Assembly: GCA_012960755.1 (NCBI GenBank)
Contig: DUAT01000057.1
Span: 108,470 to 172,469, forward strand
DNA: 64,000 nt
DNA from: Gammaproteobacteria bacterium
GTDB taxonomy: Bacteria > Pseudomonadota > Gammaproteobacteria > Pseudomonadales > Azotimanducaceae_A
Direction: 5' to 3'
Shown one piece after another: positions 57,524 through 64,000 of this stretch; the stretch's first letter is position 1, and each line of letters starts with the position of its first letter. The notes below the pieces were generated by a model that did no database searches, had not been told where the DNA came from, and worked only from the letters and a program-made list of their open reading frames with translations. The position numbers and the translations under genes were made by a program.

Positions 57524-58894
57524 TTATGTTCGCGCCTGCTTGTCGAGTCGTTTCTCGACCAGCCTTTGCACCCGGGCATGCATATTGGCAGTTAATGGCC
57601 AGGTTGCGCACAGGTACAACGCGACGACAAAAACAGCAGTGGGGACTACCGCGTAGAGTATACCTAACCACCTCAGCTCATCAGGACCATTGACGGATCC
57701 GCTGGCCGCAGAAAACCCCACCAGGGACAGGATGGGTAAACTCAAGCCCCCAAAGGAAGCAGCACACTTGGTAACAAACCCCAGGATAGAAAAATAGCTC
57801 GCCGGGCGTGCATGGCCAGAGCGCACCGTGTCTAAATCTACCACATCGGCGAGCATGGCTCTGGGAAGGTAGGCAAAAGCGCCAAAACAAAAACCTTTAA
57901 GTGCAAACAGCACATAAAATTCCGTCACCTGACCATAGTCCAGGCTGAAACAACCCAATGAAACTGCACCGACAAAAATCATCGCACCCGCAAGGGATAT
58001 GTGTTTACCAAACTTTCGAGCGATAAGGTCCCATACCGGTATGGCAGCCAGACCCACACCAAAATAGATGACATACAACCTGCCAATGCCCTCGGCACCG
58101 ATGTAATCCTGGATAAAAAATAGTGACAGGGTATTGCGAAAGTTCTCACCGCCAGCGATCAGGAATTCGATGGCCAATAACCGTGAGAATAACTTGTTCT
58201 TGTACATCATTCCCAACGATTCCTTTAAGCTGGTTTTCGGTACCGACACAACAGGTACTTCAGGCACTCGCCAGACCACGAGGAAAGCAGTGAGGGGCAG
58301 GATCGTTACAATCACAATAGAAAAGTTACTAAGAACGAAGCTCGCGGAAATGTCATTCCACAATTCCTGGGACAACAGCACGATAAATGATGCTGTCATC
58401 AACCCAACCATCACATATTTTTCCCGTGCGGACTGAATCAACGTCCGGGTATGGTACTGCGCTGACAATTCCAGACCCCAGGCAGCGTAAGGGAGACCGA
58501 ATATTGTTGTTGAGGCCCGCAACATGATAAAAAAGACGCCAAGGTATACTACTGTTACGCCAATACTGGGATTGAGTAGCATCCACACAGCGAACATGTA
58601 AATTGGAACGCCCACAACCATCCAGGGACGTCGTTTACCCCAGCGAGTCTGGGTTTTGTCGCTAAAGAAACCCATCACCGGGTCAGATAAAGCATCGAAG
58701 ATCGCAGCGGAGAAAATAACCCAGCCTATCAGAGACAGGCTGATGCCCATTTCTGTGCTGTATAGCCTGGGTATCCAGACACCAATCGGATAGCCAAGAA
58801 TCGCCAGGGGAAGACTGACGGATCCGTAGATCCAGACCGTCGATCTCGAGATATCCAGTGCCCCGGAAGACCCATCGCGTGCTTTAACCATCAT
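57524..58894 (-). CDS. GPH-family (glycoside-pentoside-hexuronide) MFS transporter
   Basis: A 456-residue membrane protein with about twelve hydrophobic helices. It matches the GPH:cation symporter family (MelB/XylP-like): YPIGVWIPRLYSTEMGISLS, DALSDPVMGFFSDKTQTRWG-KRRPWMVVG is the conserved loop 2-3 region with DPxxG and RxGRRRPWL-like residues, and the central FSRLLAIEFLIAGGENFRNT. Usual substrates are glycosides or related polyols, driven by sodium or protons. No catabolic sugar operon surrounds it, so the substrate is unknown. It stands alone, converging with the amrBA gene and divergent to the aldehyde dehydrogenase across 220 bases. Confidence 0.88.
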   Translation of the reverse strand: MMVKARDGSSGALDISRSTVWIYGSVSLPLAILGYPIGVWIPRLYSTEMGISLSLIGWVIFSAAIFDALSDPVMGFFSDKTQTRWGKRRPWMVVGVPIYMFAVWMLLNPSIGVTVVYLGVFFIMLRASTTIFGLPYAAWGLELSAQYHTRTLIQSAREKYVMVGLMTASFIVLLSQELWNDISASFVLSNFSIVIVTILPLTAFLVVWRVPEVPVVSVPKTSLKESLGMMYKNKLFSRLLAIEFLIAGGENFRNTLSLFFIQDYIGAEGIGRLYVIYFGVGLAAIPVWDLIARKFGKHISLAGAMIFVGAVSLGCFSLDYGQVTEFYVLFALKGFCFGAFAYLPRAMLADVVDLDTVRSGHARPASYFSILGFVTKCAASFGGLSLPILSLVGFSAASGSVNGPDELRWLGILYAVVPTAVFVVALYLCATWPLTANMHARVQRLVEKRLDKQART

Positions 58895-59038
58895 TGCACC
58901 ATCTGATTATCAGGGTTTAACAATACGAGAATTGATACGACACGCATTCAACTATAAGAAGAGTAAATAGCTAAGCATAAGTTACAGAAAAGGGTCAACT
59001 GGAATAATGTCTTTCTTCTGCCCTATCCAGGCACCTTA

Positions 59039-59064
59039 ACAGCCTCGACAGCCTTGACAGCCTG
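59039..59064 (+). repeat. Three 9-bp tandem repeats overlapping the promoter of the aldehyde dehydrogenase gene
   Basis: ACAGCCTCG ACAGCCTTG ACAGCCTG are near-perfect direct repeats of about nine bases, the second and third supplying the TTGACA box described separately. Possibly a protein-binding direct repeat, or drift. Confidence 0.6.
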
Positions 59065-59082
59065 ATACGGTGCTACCATAGT
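59054..59082 (+). promoter_or_regulatory. Candidate sigma-70 promoter of the aldehyde dehydrogenase gene
   Basis: A perfect TTGACA (59054-59059) is followed after 17 bases by CATAGT (59077-59082), four of six bases of the -10 consensus. Transcription would start about 30 bases before the ATG at 59121. The -35 box overlaps the 9-bp direct repeats, which could be an operator. Seen in sequence; activity is inferred. Confidence 0.45.
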
Positions 59083-59120
59083 TCGGTTTTGTAATATTTA
59101 AACCTTACAGGGGTGTGACA

Positions 59121-60551
59121 ATGAGTGAGTCAGCAACGACATCGGATAATCAGGCAGAGATCAATCAGGAGATGCAAATCATCCTGGACAGGCAGAAAAA
59201 AGCCTACTTACGGGAAGGCGCAGTAACGGCAGAGACTCGCATTGATCGCATAGACCGGACGATTGAGCTACTCCAAAAATATGGCACAAAACTTTGCGAT
59301 GCCATGGCAGCTGATTTCGGGCACCGGTCGATTCAACAGTCAAAGATGACAGATATTGACGGATCCATCGGTCCGCTGAAAGATGCCAAAAAGCATCTGC
59401 GTCAGTGGATGCATCCGCAAAAACGCAAAGCCATGTTCCCTCTGGGTATTTTCGGTGCGCGAGCCAGGGTTGAATACCAGCCTCTCGGGGTAATTGGCTG
59501 TATCTCACCCTGGAACTTTCCGGTGCAACTCACTTTTGGACCCCTGGCTGGTGTGTTCTCCGCTGGCAATAGAACAATGATCAAGCCCTCGGAATTCACT
59601 CCTGCAACATCCGAGTTAATGAAAGAGATGTTTGCTGAAAGTTTTGATCTCGAAGAAGTGGCCGTGTTAACCGGAGGACCTGAAGTCGGTAGCGCCTTTA
59701 GCAGCCTCCCCTTCGATCATCTGCTGTTTACCGGAGCGACGTCCATCGCAAAACATGTTATGCGGGCTGCTGCAGAAAACCTCGTACCGGTGACCCTGGA
59801 ATTAGGTGGAAAGTCACCGGTGGTTATTGGTAAGAGCGCCGATATCGAAATGACTGCGGCCAATGTAATGACTGGTAAAACCATGAACGCAGGGCAGATT
59901 TGTCTTGCACCGGATTATGTGTTTGTACCTGAAGATAAAGCTGAAGATTTTATCAAGGCGGCAAAAGCCTCCGTTGCAAAAATGTACCCCAACCTGAAGG
60001 ACAACCCTGATTACACGTCCGTGATCAATGAACGACATTTCGACCGGATTTCAAGCTATATCGAAGATGCTCGCGAGAAAGGCGGAGAGGTGATTGAAAT
60101 CAATCCTGCGGAGGAGGATTTCAGCCAGCAAGAACACCATCGCATTCCACCAACACTCATCATCAACCCAACGGAAGATATGAAAGTAATGCAGGAGGAG
60201 ATCTTCGGGCCGGTGTTACCCATTAAGAAGTATTCTGATATCAACGAGACCCTGGACTACATTAATGATCATCCTCGACCGCTGGGGCTTTATTACTTTG
60301 GGCAGGACAATGATGAACAAAGAAAGGTACTCACCCATACAACATCAGGCGGTGTGACGGTTAACGATGTGGTGATGCATGTTGCCCAGGAGGACCTGCC
60401 CTTCGGTGGTGTCGGACCCAGCGGTATGGGTTCCTATCATGGTCATGATGGTTTTAAAAACTTCAGTCATGCCAAGGCTGTGTTTACCCAGTCAAAGACC
60501 GTATCGAAACTGGCAGCAGCTATGCGGCCGCCCTATAAAAAGGCTTCGTAG
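59121..60551 (+). CDS. Aldehyde dehydrogenase, coniferyl-aldehyde-dehydrogenase-like
   Basis: A ~476-residue NAD(P)-dependent aldehyde dehydrogenase, using the ATG at 59121 (AGGGGTG six bases upstream); a GTG two codons earlier is the only in-frame competitor. The catalytic Cys is in GKTMNAGQICLAPDYVFVP, the general base Glu in VPVTLELGGKSPVVIG, and GCISPWNFPVQLTFGPLAGV binds the cofactor. The C-terminal PFGGVGPSGMGSYHGHDGFK and FSHAKAVF place it with the coniferyl-aldehyde/fatty-aldehyde group (CalB-like), and the final stretch (AMRPPYKKAS) fits. It stands alone, with a promoter upstream, so the substrate (aromatic or aliphatic aldehyde) cannot be fixed. Confidence 0.9.
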   Translation: MSESATTSDNQAEINQEMQIILDRQKKAYLREGAVTAETRIDRIDRTIELLQKYGTKLCDAMAADFGHRSIQQSKMTDIDGSIGPLKDAKKHLRQWMHPQKRKAMFPLGIFGARARVEYQPLGVIGCISPWNFPVQLTFGPLAGVFSAGNRTMIKPSEFTPATSELMKEMFAESFDLEEVAVLTGGPEVGSAFSSLPFDHLLFTGATSIAKHVMRAAAENLVPVTLELGGKSPVVIGKSADIEMTAANVMTGKTMNAGQICLAPDYVFVPEDKAEDFIKAAKASVAKMYPNLKDNPDYTSVINERHFDRISSYIEDAREKGGEVIEINPAEEDFSQQEHHRIPPTLIINPTEDMKVMQEEIFGPVLPIKKYSDINETLDYINDHPRPLGLYYFGQDNDEQRKVLTHTTSGGVTVNDVVMHVAQEDLPFGGVGPSGMGSYHGHDGFKNFSHAKAVFTQSKTVSKLAAAMRPPYKKAS

Positions 60552-60584
60552 AAAAGCTTGCTCTACCAGTCCTAGTGTAGTGTC

Positions 60585-61778
60585 CTAGCTGTTCCCTGGC
60601 ATCAATATAGATACAGAATTGTCGTGGGCATTAAAGAGATACAGACCGCTGCCATTACCGCGCACATTCAAGAGTGCCATGTCGCCATTTTTCGAATAGT
60701 TCAGCACGTCGACCCGGCCACCATTGAAGGCGTTCGCCAGACCTCTCAGCCGCGGCACCTCGACATGCTTGGAGAAAAAATGTGGTTTGTTTGACCCGTC
60801 CAGATGAACACCAACAATGTCGCGGCCCGATGAAAAAATCAGGTCATCTGCGCTGATGTCGATCTTGGGGTGTTGATACAAAACCCTGGTTTCCCCGGTT
60901 TGCACATCCAGGTAGCTGAGTCCATTGGTACCATGTTCCGGCTTGGTGAAATAAAACACACCCTTGTTGGCGGAATCAAAACCAACAATGGGGTTCTTGT
61001 CTATTTGTTGCTTGCGAGAGACATCCGTCGGGAAACTCCCCACTTCAACCCAGTCCTGCCTCTCACGGTCCAGATGGGAGATATTCAAAAAACCCTTGCG
61101 GTCAATTGAATAAGCCAGTCGCAGCACACCGGCATTATCTGCTACAAACCCACCAGAGGTGTAAGGGCTGTTAAATTTATCCTGCAATCTACTGTCAAGT
61201 ACACTCGAACCGGTGTCTTGTTTGTATCGCTTGTAGATATCAAGTGAATAGGCAATGGGGTTGCTCAGGGCCAGGCGACGGTTTCGAATATCACTGCGAA
61301 TCACCCAGATGCGTTCATCGTCTACTGAATTGGAATCGAGAAAGTCGTAGTTTGCTTTATCACCTGCTGAAAACCCCGCCACGGCGAATTTCAGTGTGTT
61401 ACCAATATTTAACGCGAACAATTCACCCTTCAGTACCGGGTAATCAACGAGTGCATTTTTTATGGCCATGTTAACGACGACGCGTTCGTTATTCGCCCAC
61501 CAGAATCCGAGGATATCCTGGTTACGATTGGTACCGAACGCGCTGACAACCTGCATGGTCTCAATATTAAATATTAACAGGTTAATCTGTTTGTCTACTT
61601 CTGCTGTGAGGGCAAAATGCTTCCCGTCCGGTGATAACAACGCTTCGTTATAGGCATCACGCTCACCTGGATTGTCGTCTTTAATTCCAGCATTGGCACC
61701 AACGACAAACATCATTGATGCGCTTAAGACAAAAGCCTGGCACCATCTTATTCCGATTTGAACCTGCGAATTTCTCAT
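60585..61778 (-). CDS. Secreted beta-propeller protein, apparently a peptidase S9 without its catalytic domain
   Basis: A 397-residue protein with an N-terminal signal peptide (hydrophobic to ANAGIKDDNPG). The rest reads as WD40-like blades similar to the N-terminal propeller of S9 prolyl oligopeptidases (YNEALLSPDGKHFALTAEVD, ILGFWWANNERVVVNMAIKN, GFVADNAGVLRLAYSIDR). The alpha/beta-hydrolase half with Gly-x-Ser-x-Gly is absent: the frame ends at LMPGNS with only 33 bases left before the neighbouring gene end. Hence either a genuine propeller-only protein or a truncated peptidase. It lies 145 bases downstream of the enoyl-CoA hydratase gene on the same strand, probably a separate unit. Function not assignable. 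Confidence 0.7.
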   Translation of the reverse strand: MRNSQVQIGIRWCQAFVLSASMMFVVGANAGIKDDNPGERDAYNEALLSPDGKHFALTAEVDKQINLLIFNIETMQVVSAFGTNRNQDILGFWWANNERVVVNMAIKNALVDYPVLKGELFALNIGNTLKFAVAGFSAGDKANYDFLDSNSVDDERIWVIRSDIRNRRLALSNPIAYSLDIYKRYKQDTGSSVLDSRLQDKFNSPYTSGGFVADNAGVLRLAYSIDRKGFLNISHLDRERQDWVEVGSFPTDVSRKQQIDKNPIVGFDSANKGVFYFTKPEHGTNGLSYLDVQTGETRVLYQHPKIDISADDLIFSSGRDIVGVHLDGSNKPHFFSKHVEVPRLRGLANAFNGGRVDVLNYSKNGDMALLNVRGNGSGLYLFNAHDNSVSILMPGNS

Positions 61779-61922
61779 ATTTGCCTCATTAACTTCTTCT
61801 TCCTTCCCCCTTAGACGCAGGAAGCTGAGACATAGTTTGAATAACAGGCAAATTTTTTTCAGGCAGACTCGATGAGCCGAGACTCATTCGGGACAAGACG
61901 ATGCAATTTGTTCTTCTGGTGT

Positions 61923-62741
61923 TTAACGACCAGTAAATTCAGGCTTGCGGCGCTCAAGGAATGCCTTAACACCTTCTTCGAAATCTTCACTGGCGAACAT
62001 TCCACTCAGGTGCACCATCAAATGATCCACAGAAGTATTGTAAGATTCTTCGAGACCCATTCTCATCATACGCTTGGTCGTCTGGACAGCCAGCGGGGCG
62101 TTATCTGCAATATCAGTCGCCCATTCCATGGCTGTTTCCATCAGCTTGTCATCTGCAACAACGGTGTTGACCAACCCAATTTCCTGGCACTCCTGGGCAG
62201 CGACGACCCGACCCCGGTAATACAACTCAGATGCCTTGGCCCATCCTATCAGGCGAGGTAACAGCCAGGTACCGCCACTCTCCGGTACCACATTTCGTTT
62301 CGCTGTGACTGCTGCCATCTTCGCGGACTCAGCCGCAATTCTGATATCACAAAGCAGGGCGATGTCCATTCCGTAACCTGCGGCTGCGCCATTCAACGCA
62401 CAAACAATCGGCGTATCAATACTCCACATAACTGTGATCGGCGCATCACGCAAATCGAATAACTGTCGTGGGCGATTACTGCCCTTGCTGTCACCGCTGC
62501 CGATGCCACCTTCTCCAACAGCAACCAAATCGAGCCCCGCGCAAAATCCACGGCCCGCACCCGTTAGAATGATGCAGCGAATTTCGGGATCCTTATCGGC
62601 TTCAACCATCTTTGCAGACAGCTCCTGGAGCATATCGCGGCTGATGGCATTGAGTCGTTCGGGACGATTCAGGGTCATGATTGCAATCTTGTCTTTCTGT
62701 TCTACGAGCAATTCCTCGGTGGTGGATTCACTTAGTGCCAT
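61923..62741 (-). CDS. Enoyl-CoA hydratase/isomerase family protein
   Basis: A 272-residue crotonase-fold protein. The oxyanion-hole segments LTGAGRGFCAGLDLVAVGEG and NGAAAGYGMDIALLCDIRIA are intact, and one of the usual catalytic acids is in KRNVVPESGGTWLLPRLIG; the first acid position is not obvious, so hydratase versus isomerase or hydrolase activity is open. MALSESTTEELLVEQKDKIA-IMTLNRPERLNAISRDML is the standard start. It begins 27 bases after the hydrolase gene and is likely co-transcribed with it. Confidence 0.9.
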   Translation of the reverse strand: MALSESTTEELLVEQKDKIAIMTLNRPERLNAISRDMLQELSAKMVEADKDPEIRCIILTGAGRGFCAGLDLVAVGEGGIGSGDSKGSNRPRQLFDLRDAPITVMWSIDTPIVCALNGAAAGYGMDIALLCDIRIAAESAKMAAVTAKRNVVPESGGTWLLPRLIGWAKASELYYRGRVVAAQECQEIGLVNTVVADDKLMETAMEWATDIADNAPLAVQTTKRMMRMGLEESYNTSVDHLMVHLSGMFASEDFEEGVKAFLERRKPEFTGR

Positions 62742-62768
62742 TTTTTTGTCCTTGGTTGGTAATTTCAG

Positions 62769-63593
62769 TTACATCGTTCCTGTGTCTGATAGAAACTCTA
62801 CGACATCTTTGACCACAGGGCTACTCCGACGATGCAATTGTGTAAAGCTCAATAGAATACCAATATGATCGGTGTTTGCGTATACCTCTCGCTTCGCATC
62901 CCCTCCGGCAGCCTGGATCTTCTCCATCAGGCTCCTGGAATGCCCGCGCCTGACTCGCATGTCTTCGTGACCGTGCAGTAGATACATGGGCGGCGCATTC
63001 GCGGAAACATAGTTCACCGGCTGGGACTCCGCGTAGCGTTCCTCGGGTGAAAACAAATCCCAATGGTCATCCTCGGTAAACGGGAAAAAGTCATAGGGAC
63101 CCGCCAGTCCGATAAAGCCATGAATAGGTCGCGTACTCTCAGACCCGCATTGCAATAGACTATCATTCAGACAAATGAGTGCACCTAACTGAGCACCTGC
63201 TGAATGCCCCATCAGATAAAGTTTTTGAGTTTTGGGCAAATTCTCCAGTGCCCATTTTGTGGCATTTACTGCGTCTTCCTGGATCGTACTAAAACGAACC
63301 TCGGGATACAGTCGATAATCTGGAATGATCACGTTAAAACCGTTGCAGGCCAGTGTATCTGCGACGAAACGATAATCTGCCTTTTCGCCGCTGCGCCAGT
63401 TTCCACCATAAAAGAACAGCACCGTGGGCCGGTCCGGATTCCCCTGTGCAAGATAATAGTCCAGCCTGTTTCTGACTTCATCCCCGTAGTCTATATTTCG
63501 GCGCAGTTGATAATCACCACGCCTGGCGAGGGTATTGACTATCCTCAATCCAAGATTCCGGTACAGGGTTCCGGTGACTTCTTTAATTTTCAA
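62769..63593 (-). CDS. Alpha/beta hydrolase, esterase/kynurenine-formamidase-like
   Basis: A 274-residue alpha/beta hydrolase without a clear secretion signal. The oxyanion region is FFYGGNWRSGEKADYRFVAD (a YGGNW instead of the more usual HGGG), the nucleophile is Ser131 in LMGHSAGAQLGALI, and the C-terminal His lies in NTDHIGILLSFTQLH. It resembles bacterial esterases of the BD-FAE/arylformamidase group. It stands 27 bases upstream of the enoyl-CoA hydratase gene, suggesting a common pathway such as lipid or ester degradation. The substrate is unknown. Confidence 0.85.
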   Translation of the reverse strand: MKIKEVTGTLYRNLGLRIVNTLARRGDYQLRRNIDYGDEVRNRLDYYLAQGNPDRPTVLFFYGGNWRSGEKADYRFVADTLACNGFNVIIPDYRLYPEVRFSTIQEDAVNATKWALENLPKTQKLYLMGHSAGAQLGALICLNDSLLQCGSESTRPIHGFIGLAGPYDFFPFTEDDHWDLFSPEERYAESQPVNYVSANAPPMYLLHGHEDMRVRRGHSRSLMEKIQAAGGDAKREVYANTDHIGILLSFTQLHRRSSPVVKDVVEFLSDTGTM

Positions 63594-63796
63594 TGGTTTG
63601 TAACTTTAAATTCAAGTAGTATTGCGCCGCGTTCGTGTAACAACAAAGCTTGCAGGCCCAGACGTTACCCAGCCTTCCGCAAAATCACAAGCACGAATTC
63701 GAAACGGATGTCCTCAAGTCTACCGATCCATAAGCCAGGATTGGTGTAGCAATAAAACCAGTTAACCCAATATCTACGATTGAGATTTTACTCGTC

Positions 63797-64000
63797 TTGA
63801 AGTTAAGAGATTTACTTACGCTATTTGTTCTGCTCAGTTTCTATTGCCAGACCCTGAACGCTAAAACCTATTCGATGTCTCCGGTAAAAATCACCCGGGC
63901 GGATACTGCGGAAATAAAAATCGTCCTCGACGGCAAACTGGAAGAGTCTATCTGGCGAAACCTGCCTGCCCAGGACGACATGGTGGTTGTGCAACCTGAT
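63797..64000 (+). CDS. Start of a secreted protein with a CBM9-like N-terminal module (truncated by window edge)
   Basis: The last 204 bases encode 68 residues from a probable TTG start, the only start-like codon after the preceding in-frame stop. A signal peptide (KLRDLLTLFVLLSFYCQTLNA) is followed by ITRADTAEIKIVLDGKLEES-IWRNLPAQDDMVVVQPD, the pattern of the N-terminal carbohydrate-binding (CBM9-like) module in DUF5916 and related outer-membrane or secreted proteins. It diverges from the hydrolase gene across 203 bases. The rest lies outside the window, so the identity is provisional. Confidence 0.6.
   Translation, partial: MKLRDLLTLFVLLSFYCQTLNAKTYSMSPVKITRADTAEIKIVLDGKLEESIWRNLPAQDDMVVVQPD

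Overview
The window looks like a chromosomal segment of a free-living gammaproteobacterium of the Pseudomonas/Cellvibrio kind. The evidence is the syntenic blocks asd-fimV-truA-trpF...folC-dedD-cvpA-purF and sdhCDAB-sucAB-lpd-sucCD divergent from gltA, together with FimV, DUF1631, DUF4892, DUF3014 and TgpA/DUF3488 homologues. A marine or oligotrophic lineage is an inference only. I see no rRNA, tRNA, prophage, CRISPR array or complete insertion sequence. The coding strand is well packed and most of it is housekeeping.

Layout. 1-0.8 kb: the 3' end of acnB. 0.8-16.3 kb: a long minus-strand run, in transcription order asd, fimV, truA, trpF, trpB, trpA, folC, dedD (SPOR), cvpA, purF, moxR, DUF58, tgpA. 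accD, often found between trpA/trpF and folC, is absent. 16.4-24.2 kb: a LysR regulator with a palindromic operator, aroC, folE, a gpsA-sixA-DUF4892 operon and a large DUF1631 protein. 24.2-41.9 kb: htpG, then the complete sdhCDAB-sucAB-lpd-sucCD operon (closed by a terminator), divergent from gltA, which is followed by ppiB, a GH172/DUF2961 protein and an acyl-CoA dehydrogenase. 42-47.5 kb: an orphan CoxE-type VWA protein, a Sel1-repeat protein, a DUF3014 protein, a class II aldolase and mtnA.

47.4-64 kb: a 293-bp nested inverted-repeat element (MITE-like) whose left end encodes the start of MtnA; a leuC-leuD-cimA-LLM oxidoreductase operon; the AmmeMemoRadiSam genes (amrS divergent from an amrB-amrA fusion), with amrS followed by a 764-residue protein carrying a degenerate class III nucleotide-cyclase-like domain; a GPH-family transporter, an aldehyde dehydrogenase, a propeller protein that looks like a peptidase S9 without its catalytic half, an enoyl-CoA hydratase, an esterase-like hydrolase, and the start of a secreted CBM9-like protein.

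Points most worth a second look: truA appears to start at a CTG codon overlapping the fimV stop, and calling it from a standard start codon removes the catalytic Asp; cvpA seems frameshifted ahead of an in-frame EPSAEQ repeat tail; the cyclase-like protein sits beside the AmmeMemoRadiSam radical SAM gene; mtnA sits beside a class II aldolase (possible DHAP shunt); and the inverted-repeat element between mtnA and the LLM gene. Several short tandem repeats lie in genes or gene junctions.
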